A stretch of 64,000 bases of DNA from Nocardia amikacinitolerans NBRC 108937. Its GTDB lineage: Bacteria > Actinomycetota > Actinomycetes > Mycobacteriales > Mycobacteriaceae. The DNA lies in contig NZ_BDAU01000002.1 of NCBI RefSeq assembly GCF_001612615.1, positions 62,001 to 126,000 of the forward strand. The letters run 5' to 3'. Both the position numbers and the translations under genes were made by a program. Shown in pieces: positions 55,011 to 63,970 of the stretch. The notes below the pieces were generated by a model. That model searched no databases. It was not told the DNA's origin and was given only the letters and a program-made list of their open reading frames with translations. How positions within the stretch are numbered: position 1 is the first letter of the stretch; every line of letters starts with the position of its first letter.

Positions 55011-55646
55011 ATGCGCCAGATCGCACCCGAACTGTGGCAGACCGAGACATTGAGCCCGTTCCCCGGCCTGACCACCAACGCCTACCTGTGGACCACGCCG
55101 GAGGGCAACGTGCTGTTCTACAACACCACCCTCGCCGCCGAATTCGATCGAATGGCCGAACTCGGCGGCGTGGCACACCAGTACCTCAGCCACCGCGACG
55201 AGATCGCGTCCTCGCTGGCCACGGTCCGCGACCGGTTCGGCGCCCGGTTGCACGTGCACAAGGCCGACGCGGGCGAGGTCACCCAGACCACCGTCGACGA
55301 CCCGTTCGACAGCAGGCACATCGCGTTCGCCGGGCTCGAGGTCATCCCCACCCCCGGTCACACCGTCGGCAGCGCCAGCTACCTGGCCACCATCTCCGGC
55401 AAGCGGTACCTGTTCACCGGCGACACGCTCGTCCTCGGCGAGAACGGTTGGTGGGCAGGGTATCTGGAGGGACACAGCGACCGCGAGACGCTGCTCGCCA
55501 GCCTCGACGTCCTGGCCGAACTCACCCCGGATGTCGTCGTGTCCAGCGCGTTCATGGGGGAATCGGGCGTGACCGAGCTGGGTGATCGGCCGTGGGCCGA
55601 TTGCGTTGACGAGGCGCGGCGGGGGTTGGTCGGCAACGCGAGGTGA
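55011..55646 (+). CDS. MBL-fold hydrolase
   Basis: A 211-residue metallo-beta-lactamase fold protein from ATG 55011, with AAAGGAG ahead. The usual HxHxDH metal motif reads LSHRDE, so site 1 ligands are mostly lost. IPTPGHTVGSASYL and FTGDTLVL retain the later His and Asp. It is likely to be a degenerate or one-metal member, similar to other actinobacterial MBL-fold proteins of unknown substrate. No signal peptide. Three operator-like half-sites precede it. Confidence 0.82.
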   Translation: MRQIAPELWQTETLSPFPGLTTNAYLWTTPEGNVLFYNTTLAAEFDRMAELGGVAHQYLSHRDEIASSLATVRDRFGARLHVHKADAGEVTQTTVDDPFDSRHIAFAGLEVIPTPGHTVGSASYLATISGKRYLFTGDTLVLGENGWWAGYLEGHSDRETLLASLDVLAELTPDVVVSSAFMGESGVTELGDRPWADCVDEARRGLVGNAR

Positions 55647-55808
55647 TGGCCTCGGCCTCGACGCCGGCCTGGGTCCGTGGGCAACGTCGGCGCCGGCCTG
55701 AACGGTCATCTGGCGCGGCCGGAGACGCCGGTGCCGGCCTCGGCGGCACGTCCATATTTGGGTCCACTTTCGGACCGCTGGCGCTGGACGGGTGGTCACC
55801 GAGGCCGC

Positions 55809-56867
55809 ATGCTGCAAGGTATGTCGTCCTTAGCGCCCGAGGAATTCCGTTCCGAGACCACCTATCTCAACACCGCCTCGCACGGACTTCCCCCGCAACG
55901 GGCGCTGACCGCACTGGCCCGGGTCAACGCCCGCTGGGCCGCGGGAAGGGGCGCGCCGATGGCCGACGACGCGCTGGTGCCCGAACTGCGCGCGAAGTTC
56001 GCCCGGCTGCTGACAGGAGCGCACCCGGACCACATCGCGCTGGGCAGCGGCGTGGCGGGACTCATCGGTCCGGTGGCCGCCGCGCTCGCCCCCGGCACGG
56101 AGGTGCTGCTCGCGGTAGGCGAATTCTCCTCGGTGTCCATGCCTTTCGTGCACCGCGGCGATCTGAGGGTGCGGATGGTTCCGCTGGACGAGCTGGCCGC
56201 GCAGGTGCGGCCGGAGACCGCGCTGGTGGCGGTGAGCGTCGTGCAGTCCGCCGACGGCCGAATCACCGATCTGACCGAACTGCGCGCCGCCACCGCGGCG
56301 CACGGGGCCCGGCTACTGGTCGACGCAACCCAGGCCGCCGGTTGGCTCCCGCTGAACTTCGCCGCCGCCGACTATTGGGTCTGCGCGACCTTCAAATGGC
56401 TGATCGGCGCGCGTAGCGTGGCGTTCTTCGCCGCAGCACCCGAGGCCGCCGCTGGACTGCATCCGATCGGCCCGAGCTGGTACGCGGCCGAGGACCGGTG
56501 GGCCGAGCTCTACGACCCGCGCGCCCTTGCCGCCACCACCCGCCGCTTCGACGCGACCCCCGACTGGTTGGGCGTCGTCGCCGCATCGGCCGGTCTGAGC
56601 CTGATCGAGGAGCTGACCGTCGAAAAGATCAACGCGCACAACCTCGATCTGGCCGACCGCTTCCGCGCGGGCCTCATCGAGCTCGGTCGCGAGCCGGTGC
56701 CCGGGCGGTCGGCGATCGTCGCGGTCCCCGGCGCGGCCGACCTCGCACCGCGGCTCGAAGCTGGGGACGTCATCGCGTCGGCCCGTGCGGGCGCGTTGCG
56801 GTTCGCGTTCCATCTCTACAACGACGAAACCGACGTGGACCGTGCACTGAATGCCCTCGAGCCGTGA
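55809..56867 (+). CDS. Class V aminotransferase-like PLP enzyme
   Basis: A 352-residue fold-type I PLP enzyme. TYLNTASHGLPPQRAL opens the domain, LGSGVAGLIGPVAAAL is the cofactor-phosphate loop, LLVDATQAAGWLPL holds the PLP Asp, and WVCATFKWLIGARSVAF the PLP lysine. The class includes cysteine desulfurases and EgtE-like C-S lyases; no sulfur-cluster or ergothioneine genes are near, so the reaction is open. Starts at ATG 55809 (GAGG six bases ahead) and 55821 are both possible. The frame's first ATG at 55677 adds an atypical extension. Confidence 0.85.
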   Translation: MLQGMSSLAPEEFRSETTYLNTASHGLPPQRALTALARVNARWAAGRGAPMADDALVPELRAKFARLLTGAHPDHIALGSGVAGLIGPVAAALAPGTEVLLAVGEFSSVSMPFVHRGDLRVRMVPLDELAAQVRPETALVAVSVVQSADGRITDLTELRAATAAHGARLLVDATQAAGWLPLNFAAADYWVCATFKWLIGARSVAFFAAAPEAAAGLHPIGPSWYAAEDRWAELYDPRALAATTRRFDATPDWLGVVAASAGLSLIEELTVEKINAHNLDLADRFRAGLIELGREPVPGRSAIVAVPGAADLAPRLEAGDVIASARAGALRFAFHLYNDETDVDRALNALEP

Positions 56868-56884
56868 TCGCTCACGGCACACCT

Positions 56885-56904
56885 GCCCCGCGCGCGGCCG
56901 GGGC
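56885..56904. terminator. Weak hairpin after the aminotransferase gene
   Basis: GCCCCG (56885-56890) and CGGGGC (56899-56904) flank an eight-base G/C loop 17 bp past the stop codon. Short but well placed for termination. Confidence 0.4.
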
Positions 56905-56927
56905 GAAGGCCGTCTTCACAAAGCTTT

Positions 56928-56967
56928 CACACGCTTCACAGAGGTTATAGCTTCTGTGAAGCGTGTG
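56928..56967. repeat. 15-bp perfect inverted repeat upstream of a GDSL hydrolase gene
   Basis: CACACGCTTCACAGA (56928-56942) and TCTGTGAAGCGTGTG (56953-56967) are perfect complements around GGTTATAGCT. TTCACA also occurs at 56915, 56926 and 56935 on one side. The repeat lies about 210 bp before the GDSL hydrolase start, in a 309-bp stretch (56868-57176) without a gene. A dimeric regulator binding TGTGAA-type half-sites could recognise it; there is no T tract for a terminator. Confidence 0.7.
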
Positions 56968-57176
56968 GAACGTGTGTGGAGACGGTTCCGCGGACGGAAG
57001 TCTGGGTCGATTCGTGGCAGTGGTGCACGAAGGGGGTGTGCCGAGAGGAATTCTGTTTGCTGCCGCACGCTCTGTAGCGACGGAGTTGGAGGCATGCTTA
57101 CAGTCTGGGCATGAGCGACATCGGTGCACATCCTGACTCGACGTCGTCGGAACACGTCTGTGCCGGAAAGGAAGTG

Positions 57177-58109
57177 GTGAATCAGGCTGCGCGGCGGGGG
57201 TTTTCGCTCCTGGCGGTGCTGTTCGCTGCCGCGGCAGCGCTCACCGCCACGACTGGTACAGCGCACGCGCGACCGATCGACGCCGGGGCGCGCTATGTCG
57301 CACTGGGCGCCTCGTACGCCGCCGGTCCCGGCATCATGCCGGTGCTCGACGAGGGATGTCTGCGCTCGGCCCGCAACTACCCCGGCCAACTCGCCGAAGC
57401 GCTCGGCTTGGAGCTTGTCGACGTCACCTGCTCCGGCGCCACAACCGCTGACATCCTGGACAATCCGCAGCGCTTGCCCGGCGGGCAGGTGATGCCGCCG
57501 CAGATCGGCGCGGTCACACCGGACACCGAACTGGTCACGATCACCGTCGGCGGCAACGATCTCGGACTGATCGGCGGCATGATCGCGCGCAGCTGCGGCC
57601 CCGGTCTCGTCGGCGGGATCCCCGTGGTCTCGTTCCTTGCCTCGGAGGCTTGCGCGAGCGTTCTCGGCGATTCCAGTGAGCCCACACCGGCGGATTTCGA
57701 CCGGGTGCGGATTTCGATCGCCGAGGTCGTGCGCGCCGTGCAGTCGAAGGCGCCGAACGCGACGGTCTTGCTCGTCGAATACCTCCCGGTCGTCGATCGC
57801 GACGGAACAGTTTGCGCGAAAGTGCCTCTCTCCCAAGCAGATGCGGAATCCGCGCGGCGCACCTACGACGGCCTGATCGCCGCGACTCGGACCGCCGCAC
57901 ACGAAACGGGGGTGGATACCGTAGCGGCCCCGAACGCCGACGCTCACAACGCCTGCGCCGCCACACCGTGGACCTACGGCTTCAACAGCCCACTGGATTC
58001 GAACGCACCGAACGTCGGGCTCGTCGCCACCATCGCCAGCTCCTACCACCTGAATGTCGAGGGCATGAGCGTCGTCGCCGACGAACTCGCTCACGCCCTC
58101 GACAGCTGA
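57177..58109 (+). CDS. Secreted SGNH/GDSL-family lipase/esterase
   Basis: A protein of about 310 residues from GTG 57177, which has GGAAAGGA at the right distance; ATG 57111 is an alternative. A signal peptide (ARRGFSLLAVLFAAAAALTATTGTAHA) leads to the catalytic domain. ARYVALGASYAAGPG has the nucleophile Ser in an altered GDSL block, VTCSGATTADIL the block II Gly, and VTITVGGNDLGLI the oxyanion Asn. The expected Asp/His pair near the C-terminus may be SSYHLNVEGM with its His. Several cysteines suggest disulfides. It should hydrolyse lipid esters outside the cell, as the similar nocardial and mycobacterial lipases do. Confidence 0.87.
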   Translation: MNQAARRGFSLLAVLFAAAAALTATTGTAHARPIDAGARYVALGASYAAGPGIMPVLDEGCLRSARNYPGQLAEALGLELVDVTCSGATTADILDNPQRLPGGQVMPPQIGAVTPDTELVTITVGGNDLGLIGGMIARSCGPGLVGGIPVVSFLASEACASVLGDSSEPTPADFDRVRISIAEVVRAVQSKAPNATVLLVEYLPVVDRDGTVCAKVPLSQADAESARRTYDGLIAATRTAAHETGVDTVAAPNADAHNACAATPWTYGFNSPLDSNAPNVGLVATIASSYHLNVEGMSVVADELAHALDS

Positions 58110-58341
58110 TCGCCCGAGTCGAAGGCGCCTGAATCACAGACGAATTCATCGCATTGTGCTCGAACCCGCGCCGTCGGCCACTGCTGTTCCTCGATGCCGA
58201 CGCGCCACTGGTCCCCTTCGGTGAGTACCCGCGGCGCCGGTCCGCGGCATGTCGGGCTCGCGCCTATCGCGGCTAGAACCCGAAGTAGGGCAACAGCTCA
58301 CGCGCTACCGTGCGAGCTTGCCGGACGATTCGGCCACCGCA

Positions 58342-59046
58342 CTACTCGCGCTCGGCAGCGTATGCCTCGAGGCGGTCCGCCAGCTCGTGGGGATGGCTCA
58401 GCGCGACGCAGTGACCACCGGGAATCTCGTCGGGAACAATGCCAAGCCGTTCTGGCACAAGCCTGCGGAAGAAGTCGGCCGGAAAGAACTGATCGTTCTC
58501 GCACAGCAGGAATTTCGTCGGCACATCCGGCCACGCACGTAGCGGCCACGGCGAACTGTAAGCAGTCGAGGACTCCCCGCGTTCTTTGCGCAACGCTTCC
58601 TCGGCGAGGGCACGCGGCACACCGTTGTAATAGCTGACGAACGGGTCGGAATTGCCGGTCCTACCGCCATCCAGCTCGGCTTGCTTCCTTACAGCCTCGC
58701 CATACCCGGTATTCGTCCACCAGTCCGCCGGTGACTCCCCCGGCACCGGAATCATCCCGGCCACCAGGACGAGTACGCCGACCGGCAGCCGATCGGCCAC
58801 CAGCGGCGCGGTGAAGCAACCGTACGAGTGCGCCACGACGACCAATTCCCGCCGATCACCCACCGCCCTGACCACCGCGTCCGCATAGTCGTTCAGGCTC
58901 GCGGAGTCGTCGTCGCAGGGAAGATCCGGAGCGATGGCCTCATGACCGCGCGCCCGCAATTCGTCCACCACCAGATGCCAGAACCAACCGACATCACCAG
59001 CACCGTGAATCAAGACGAATGTGGCCACACCCATCCCCCGCGCCAT
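58342..59046 (-). CDS. Alpha/beta hydrolase
   Basis: A protein of about 234 residues from ATG 59046 (or 59034). FVLIHGAGDVGWFWHLVVDELRARGHEAIAPDLPCDDDS opens an alpha/beta-hydrolase fold, with the nucleophile elbow VVAHSYGCFTAP (about 87), an acid in LLCENDQFFP and the histidine in IPGGHCVALSHPHELAD. It resembles small cytoplasmic esterases of the MenH/EstC-like group. The substrate is unknown. It is followed closely upstream by an XRE regulator gene on the same strand (44-bp gap), and the two may be linked in one transcript. Confidence 0.87.
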   Translation of the reverse strand: MARGMGVATFVLIHGAGDVGWFWHLVVDELRARGHEAIAPDLPCDDDSASLNDYADAVVRAVGDRRELVVVAHSYGCFTAPLVADRLPVGVLVLVAGMIPVPGESPADWWTNTGYGEAVRKQAELDGGRTGNSDPFVSYYNGVPRALAEEALRKERGESSTAYSSPWPLRAWPDVPTKFLLCENDQFFPADFFRRLVPERLGIVPDEIPGGHCVALSHPHELADRLEAYAAERE

Positions 59047-59090
59047 TCGAACCGCAGGGCAATCGGGCGATCGTGATCCTATTGATCGGT

Positions 59091-59954
59091 TCATCGGACT
59101 GGTCCGGTTTGCATCGCCTGTGTGCCCACGACGGTCAGCAGCGCGAGCTTCTCGGCGGTGTCGGTTCCGGCGCGTGGGATGAACCAGAGCAACCGCTGGC
59201 GGCCGTCCTCGCTGAAGAGGCTGAGGCAGTTGAGGTCGAGCATGCCGACGGTGGGGTGGAGGATTCGCTTGCGCTCGTCTCTGCGCACCTCCACGTCCTG
59301 GTCGGCCCAAAGCGCCTGGAACTCCGGCGAATGCCGCAGCAGCTCGTCCACCAGCTCGGTCGCCTCGGCGTCCCTTGGGCTACGTCGTCCGACTGCCGCG
59401 CGCAGGTCGGCAACGAACGAGCGTGACTGCGGGGCGAGGTCCTCCTGCGGGTAGATCTGCCGCGAGGCCAGGTCGGTGAACCATCGGTAGATGAAGCTCG
59501 CCGCGCGGCCGTGGTGCGCGGACAGGTCGCCGAGCATCGCGGTGGCGAGCGGGTTCTGGACCAGAACGGTGTGCAGGTCGGTGCTCACCATCGCCGGGGT
59601 CCCGTCGATTCGTGTCAGCAGGTCGAGCATCGCGGCGTGGACGTGTGACGCCGTCCCGCCCTGGTGCGGGATCGGGCGGTTCGCCAACCGGTACAGATGG
59701 TCGCGTTCGTCGCGGCTGAGGCGCAGGGCGCGGGCGAGCGCGGCGAGCATCTGGTCGGAGGGCTGCGAGCCGGCACCGCGCTCGAGCTCGGTGTAGTACT
59801 CCACCGAGGCGCCGGCCAGGACGGCGACCTCGTCGCGACGCAGACCGGGGACGCGGCGCCGCGGTCCGGGCGCGAGCCCGACCTCCTCGGGCCGGATCCG
59901 CTCGCGTCGCGAACGCAGGAAGCCACCGAGTTCGGAGTACCTCGTGTTCGACAT
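59091..59954 (-). CDS. XRE-family regulator with MmyB-like ligand domain
   Basis: A 287-residue regulator from ATG 59954. An N-terminal helix-turn-helix (LGGFLRSRRERIRPEEVGL, RRVPGLRRDEVAVLAGASVEYYTELERG) is followed by the MmyB-like domain (DGTPAMVSTDLHTVLVQNPLATAMLGD, ASFIYRWFTD, ELLRHSPEFQALWADQDVEVRR). This is a very common actinobacterial regulator placed divergent from a short-chain dehydrogenase, as here. Its ligand may be a lipid or an aromatic compound bound in the MmyB (PAS-like) pocket. Likely represses the divergent SDR gene. Confidence 0.92.
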   Translation of the reverse strand: MSNTRYSELGGFLRSRRERIRPEEVGLAPGPRRRVPGLRRDEVAVLAGASVEYYTELERGAGSQPSDQMLAALARALRLSRDERDHLYRLANRPIPHQGGTASHVHAAMLDLLTRIDGTPAMVSTDLHTVLVQNPLATAMLGDLSAHHGRAASFIYRWFTDLASRQIYPQEDLAPQSRSFVADLRAAVGRRSPRDAEATELVDELLRHSPEFQALWADQDVEVRRDERKRILHPTVGMLDLNCLSLFSEDGRQRLLWFIPRAGTDTAEKLALLTVVGTQAMQTGPVR

Positions 59955-60055
59955 AGGCACAGCCTCCCTGGGCGGCGCCGTTGGCGCCAGGGGACGGCGT
60001 CCCCACCTTTGGAAGCAACTGTCGCGGGCCCGCACCGCGCCACAGAGTGGACGCC

Positions 60056-60805
60056 ATGAACACCTCACTCACCGACTCCGGCGCATCGCCGGTCGCTGGA
60101 AAGACGGTCCTGATCACCGGTGGCACGAGCGGAATCGGCGCCGCGACCGCTCGGCTCCTGCTCGTGCGTGGCCACCGGGTCGCCGTCACCGGGCGCGACC
60201 CTGGTCGGCTCGAAGCCTTCCTCGACGAAGTCGGCCACGCGGACCGCGTCCTTGGCCTGGTGGCAGATGCCTCCGACTGGGACTCCACGAACACGGCGGT
60301 CGCCAGCACGGTGGAGCGCTTCGGGTCGCTCGACGCGGCAGTCGCGAACGCAGGCGGCGCGTCCGCGGATCACTTCCGGATGGGCGGTGCCGGCGTCATG
60401 GACGGCGGCGATCCGGAGCTGTGGGCGCCGATGGTGCTCGCCAACGTGCTCGGTCCGGCTCTGCTGGCCAAGGCGGCCCTGCCCTATCTCGAGCAGTCCC
60501 GCGGACGGCTGGTGCTGATCGGCAGCGTGGCCGGAATCAAGAACAGCCCCGGCAATCTCTACTCCGCCACGAAGTGGGCAGTGGTCGGCTTCGCCGAGAA
60601 CCTCCGCCTGCACGCCACGACCCGCGGCATCGGCGTCACGGTCGTGAACCCAGGCATGATCGACACCGCGTTCTGGCACGGCCAGGTTCCCCCTATCGCG
60701 ATGAGCCCGGATCCGGTGGCCGAGACGATCGGCTTCGCGCTCGACCAGCCGGCGGGCGTCGACCTCAACACGGTGACGATCCGCCCGATCGGCCAGGCCG
60801 TCTGA
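60056..60805 (+). CDS. Short-chain dehydrogenase/reductase
   Basis: A 249-residue classical SDR. NAD(P) is bound at VLITGGTSGIGAATA; NAGGASADHF gives the Asn site, IGSVAGIKNSPGNLYSATKWAVVGF gives the Ser-Tyr-Lys triad, and VNPGMIDTAF follows. Reduces or oxidises a hydroxyl/keto group with NADP; the substrate is unknown. Start ATG 60056. It is divergent from the MmyB-type regulator by 101 bp and is the typical partner of such regulators. Confidence 0.9.
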   Translation: MNTSLTDSGASPVAGKTVLITGGTSGIGAATARLLLVRGHRVAVTGRDPGRLEAFLDEVGHADRVLGLVADASDWDSTNTAVASTVERFGSLDAAVANAGGASADHFRMGGAGVMDGGDPELWAPMVLANVLGPALLAKAALPYLEQSRGRLVLIGSVAGIKNSPGNLYSATKWAVVGFAENLRLHATTRGIGVTVVNPGMIDTAFWHGQVPPIAMSPDPVAETIGFALDQPAGVDLNTVTIRPIGQAV

Positions 60806-61119
60806 CTCCAAGCGGGCAGTGCCGACGGGGTCTTGCCGCCCGTACTCAGCATCACACCGGATGTCTCGCTGGCCAACGGACTTCGGGTGAATCCACCTAC
60901 TTTCGGAGTGTCGGTATGGCGAGGTATCTGGTACCCGCCCGTGAATCTCCGGACCGGTCCGATGTGGCGTCCCCCGCGGTGCCAGTCGGGCGATCAATCC
61001 GTCCAGTGACGGGGTGTTCCCGCCACCCTTCTGATACCGCCGACGTAGCGATCGAGGACCCGGTCTCGCATTGTGATCGCTTCCTGGCCGCCACTTCCCG
61101 GCTCTGGTTGACTGAGATC
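60806..61119. other. Intergenic stretch ahead of the hydrolase gene
   Basis: A 314-bp gap without a convincing gene. The frame of the next gene stays open back through it, with an ATG near 60916, but that part (rich in Arg, Pro and Ser) does not look like protein of the family. It probably holds the promoter of the hydrolase gene. Confidence 0.5.
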
Positions 61120-61956
61120 GTGGTTCCGACGAGCACGATCACCCATGTCCGCAGTCTCGACGGTCTTCAGCTGGCGGCCACGTTGGTCGTTCCCGACCTG
61201 GCCGCAACGAACGCTGTCGTCCTGGTCCACGGTGGTGGTGTGACGCGGGAAGAGGGCGGCTTCTTCACTCGCCTCGCCGCTGGACTCGCCGAGGCCGGTG
61301 TGGCGTCGCTGCGCTTCGACCTTCGCGGCCACGGGGAGAGCGAAGGTCGACAGGAGGAGCTGACGCTGTCGACCATTCTCAACGACATCCGCGTGAACCT
61401 GGCACATGTGCGCGAGATGACTGGGGCGACGAAGATCAGTTTGCTCGGCGCGAGCTTCGGCGGTGGCATCTGCGGCTACTACGCCGCAAAGCGACCGAAC
61501 GAGCTGGCACGGTTGGTGCTGCTGAATCCCCAGCTCGACTACAAGAAGCGGACAATCGACAGCCGCGATTACTGGTCGAACGACAGCTTGAGCGACGAGC
61601 GAGCCAAGGAGCTCGAGGAGACGGGAGCGGTTCAATTCACGCCCACGCTTCGCCACGGTCGGCCCCTCTTGAACGAGGTGTTCTGGCTGAAGCCGAACGA
61701 GGTCCTCGGCGAAATCGAGGCCCCCACCCTGATCGTCCACGGCGACGCAGACACCTTGGTCCCAATCGACGGCACGCGCGAGGCCATTACTCGATTCACC
61801 GCGCCGGTGGAGTTGGTCGTGATCGAGGGCTCTCAGCACGGCTTCGCGGTGCACGACGATCCCCAGTATCTGAACCCAAAGAGCCAGGAGTTCCAGGCCG
61901 AGGTCGTCGACATTGTTTCTCGTTGGCTGGCAACAGGATCGACGCTACGACAGTAG
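61120..61956 (+). CDS. Alpha/beta hydrolase (BD-FAE/dipeptidyl-peptidase-like esterase)
   Basis: A protein of about 278 residues from GTG 61120; TTG 61108 and an ATG near 60916 are other options. AVVLVHGGGVTREEGGFF, RFDLRGHGESEGRQEELTL and the elbow LLGASFGGGICGYYAA (nucleophile Ser) are followed by LIVHGDADTLVPIDG (Asp) and EGSQHGFAVHDDP (His). This is the pattern of short-chain esterases and lysophospholipase-like hydrolases that include cinnamoyl esterases. The last 12 bases overlap the end of the converging XRE gene. Confidence 0.88.
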   Translation: MVPTSTITHVRSLDGLQLAATLVVPDLAATNAVVLVHGGGVTREEGGFFTRLAAGLAEAGVASLRFDLRGHGESEGRQEELTLSTILNDIRVNLAHVREMTGATKISLLGASFGGGICGYYAAKRPNELARLVLLNPQLDYKKRTIDSRDYWSNDSLSDERAKELEETGAVQFTPTLRHGRPLLNEVFWLKPNEVLGEIEAPTLIVHGDADTLVPIDGTREAITRFTAPVELVVIEGSQHGFAVHDDPQYLNPKSQEFQAEVVDIVSRWLATGSTLRQ

Positions 61957-63384
61957 GAGGTCACGCAGCTGGCGTACCTTCGGACGATGGTTCCAGGGAT
62001 CGAGAGTGCGCACAACATCGATGATCACGTTCATCGTTCGCTCTGAACGAGTTTCCCGGGCCACGCCGACTGATCGCATTGCCACGGTAGCGGCTTCGTC
62101 GGGCTCGCCGGAAAGTGCGAGCGCTTTCGCTCTGCGAGCACCGAAAAAGCCGACGTCCCGCCGGGACAAGGCCCTGCCGTCGAGGACTTGGCCGAAGAGT
62201 TGGCTTGCCACCTGCGGCTTACCGGCTTCGGTGTAGCAGCATGCCGAACGCACAAAGAGGGTGTTCTGGTCGAAGTAGCTGACAAGCTCGTGATCGTCCG
62301 GGTTGCCGGCGTTCGTCAGGAGTTCCTGTGCCCGATCAAGGCTCCGCTCCACAAGCTTGGCAGATTCGCCCGCCATCGCCAGACCCAGGGCTTCCTGTTG
62401 CACAACCTCGGCTTGGACGTGAGGCGGCAACTGCCACGGCCCCTCGTTGGCCGCTCTAGCAAGTGTCAGCAGGGTGCCGGTGTCGCGTGTCTCGTAAGCC
62501 ATCTGGGACTTTTTGAGCAGCACATAGCCCTGCATCGGCAGACAACCCGCGGCCTGCGCCCACTCCATCGCTCGGTCGTAAAGCAGCGTCGCCCTGAGCG
62601 GGTCGTGCAGATCGCGATAAAGCCATCCAGCGAATTCGGCACCGTCGGCGCCTACGGCGAGGAGCTTTCGATGGACGTCCGACGGGACATCTTTGCTGTG
62701 ACGGCGGATGGCACCGATCACGCCGAGAACAAGCGGCAGAGCGGCTGCCGGCTCCAGGGAGCCGTCATCGGCTTTGCATCGCGCGAGCTGGGCGCGGAAG
62801 AAGGCGACGACCGACCCGTCGAAGTAGTGGCGCGCGTCTTCGAGTGCCCGGCCGACGCGCTCCAACTCTTCGGCGTGTTTCGGCGGCGCTGCGGCCGTAC
62901 CATTCGAAGTCAGCCAGCGCGCCAGATCAACGGCATCATGCGTTGCGGCACTGGTAATTCCGCCCGAGGCCGCTGCGCTGGCGCTGCCGAGCTCCGGCAA
63001 CTTGAACCACAGCAGTTCCTGTGGGATGCCGAGGCGCTGTGCCCACCGGATCAGTTTTGACAGCTGTTGGGGCGCCTCGCCCTTTTCGATGCGGCTGAGC
63101 TGGGCCTGTGTCAGCTCCAACCAGTTCGCGACCAACTCCTGGGCCAGCGGTCGGCCGTGAAGTGGGTTCATCCGATACGCGAAGATCACCCGGCCCATAT
63201 GCCAGGTCGCGAGAGCATCTCGCATCTGGTCGTTCTGCCAGAACTCGGGCGGTACCGTTGGCGGCTCGACGAGTTCGCCGCGAACTGCTACTTCGCAAGC
63301 GCCACAGAAGTTTTGGGTGTTGTAGCCGCTGAGCCTGCTCCCGCAGCGGCCGCAGTAGCGCTGGGTCTTCGGTGCCCGCTTCAT
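61945..63384 (-). CDS. Zinc-ribbon XRE regulator with TPR-like C-terminal domain
   Basis: A 479-residue protein from ATG 63384. A zinc-ribbon-like start (RYCGRCGSRL ... NFCGACE) is followed by a helix-turn-helix (LAQELVANWLELTQAQLSRIEKGEAPQQLSKLIRWAQRLG). A long helical region resembling TPR-type regulators follows, such as those controlling development or quorum responses in actinomycetes (AEFAGWLYRDLHDPLRATLLYDRAMEWAQ, and more). TPR-type regulators of this design often bind a small peptide or metabolite. Divergent DNA (63385-63817) leads to a small cysteine-containing gene on the opposite strand, a possible partner. Confidence 0.88.
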   Translation of the reverse strand: MKRAPKTQRYCGRCGSRLSGYNTQNFCGACEVAVRGELVEPPTVPPEFWQNDQMRDALATWHMGRVIFAYRMNPLHGRPLAQELVANWLELTQAQLSRIEKGEAPQQLSKLIRWAQRLGIPQELLWFKLPELGSASAAASGGITSAATHDAVDLARWLTSNGTAAAPPKHAEELERVGRALEDARHYFDGSVVAFFRAQLARCKADDGSLEPAAALPLVLGVIGAIRRHSKDVPSDVHRKLLAVGADGAEFAGWLYRDLHDPLRATLLYDRAMEWAQAAGCLPMQGYVLLKKSQMAYETRDTGTLLTLARAANEGPWQLPPHVQAEVVQQEALGLAMAGESAKLVERSLDRAQELLTNAGNPDDHELVSYFDQNTLFVRSACCYTEAGKPQVASQLFGQVLDGRALSRRDVGFFGARRAKALALSGEPDEAATVAMRSVGVARETRSERTMNVIIDVVRTLDPWNHRPKVRQLRDLLLS

Positions 63385-63615
63385 GATTGTCCGCTCCGGT
63401 GTTCGCTCAGATCTCACCGTACGCCCTGGTCGGGCGGACCCTATCACTGCTTGAAGTCAGCCACTATACGGTTCACGCATGCCCTGAAAATGCCTGTTTT
63501 CATGCGCGTTTAGCCCGCCATGCCGCCGAACGGCGCGCAGCGGTATTCGCGGCGCGCATAGCGACCGAACGGCACGTGGCATTCCGCGAACGGACGCCAC
63601 CCATCACCGTTGGTT

Positions 63616-63632
63616 CCGGTACCCGGTACCGG
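63616..63632. repeat. 17-bp palindrome in the regulator/small-gene gap
   Basis: CCGGTACC-C-GGTACCGG is a perfect palindrome between the XRE regulator and the small gene at 63818. The surrounding gap (63385-63817) otherwise shows no gene with family support. It is a candidate operator for the regulator. Confidence 0.45.
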
Positions 63633-63817
63633 GGTGACGCCTTTGCTCTTTCGGGGCGCATCGGTCCGCACGCGCCGCAGGGCCGATGGCGAAAGCCCTC
63701 GGTGCCGGGTACCTCCACCAATCCATGTTCGTTTCGCAGGGAAGGTGCTCCGCGATGCTCTACGCGACTCCCGCTGTTCCTCCACCTGCCGCCGTCACTC
63801 GGCCGGAAAGCCACACG

Positions 63818-63970
63818 GTGCCTGAGCAGCCCTTCACGATCGGCCAAGCCCATGCGGTGATGCAGTTCCATATTGCTTGCCGGGCCAGGAGGTGTCGGCG
63901 CAAAGCCGCCGCGCTCCAACGCTGGTCGCCGCCGGTCGGCGTTGTGCCATCAGCCCACAGGCCACGGTGA
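63818..63970 (+). CDS. Small cysteine/arginine-rich hypothetical protein
   Basis: A 50-residue frame from GTG 63818 with GGAAAG ten bases ahead. The peptide begins VPEQPFTIGQAHAVMQFHIACRARRCRRKAAALQRW. A similar small protein (pattern AVMQxHxxCRAxxCxRKxAAL) is, as far as I recall, found in nocardial genomes as a conserved unknown. The end reads oddly (SPPVGVVPSAHRPR) and a frameshift near the tail is possible. It may be the partner or target of the XRE regulator upstream. Confidence 0.5.
   Translation: MPEQPFTIGQAHAVMQFHIACRARRCRRKAAALQRWSPPVGVVPSAHRPR

Noticed and set aside
53931..55817. Minus-strand frame of 628 codons opposite the ATPase and MBL genes
   Set aside because: Antisense of two real genes, without motifs.
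63500..63919. Minus-strand frame of 139 codons at the right end
   Set aside because: Arg/Gly/Pro-rich with no family pattern, opposite the more gene-like small frame at 63818.
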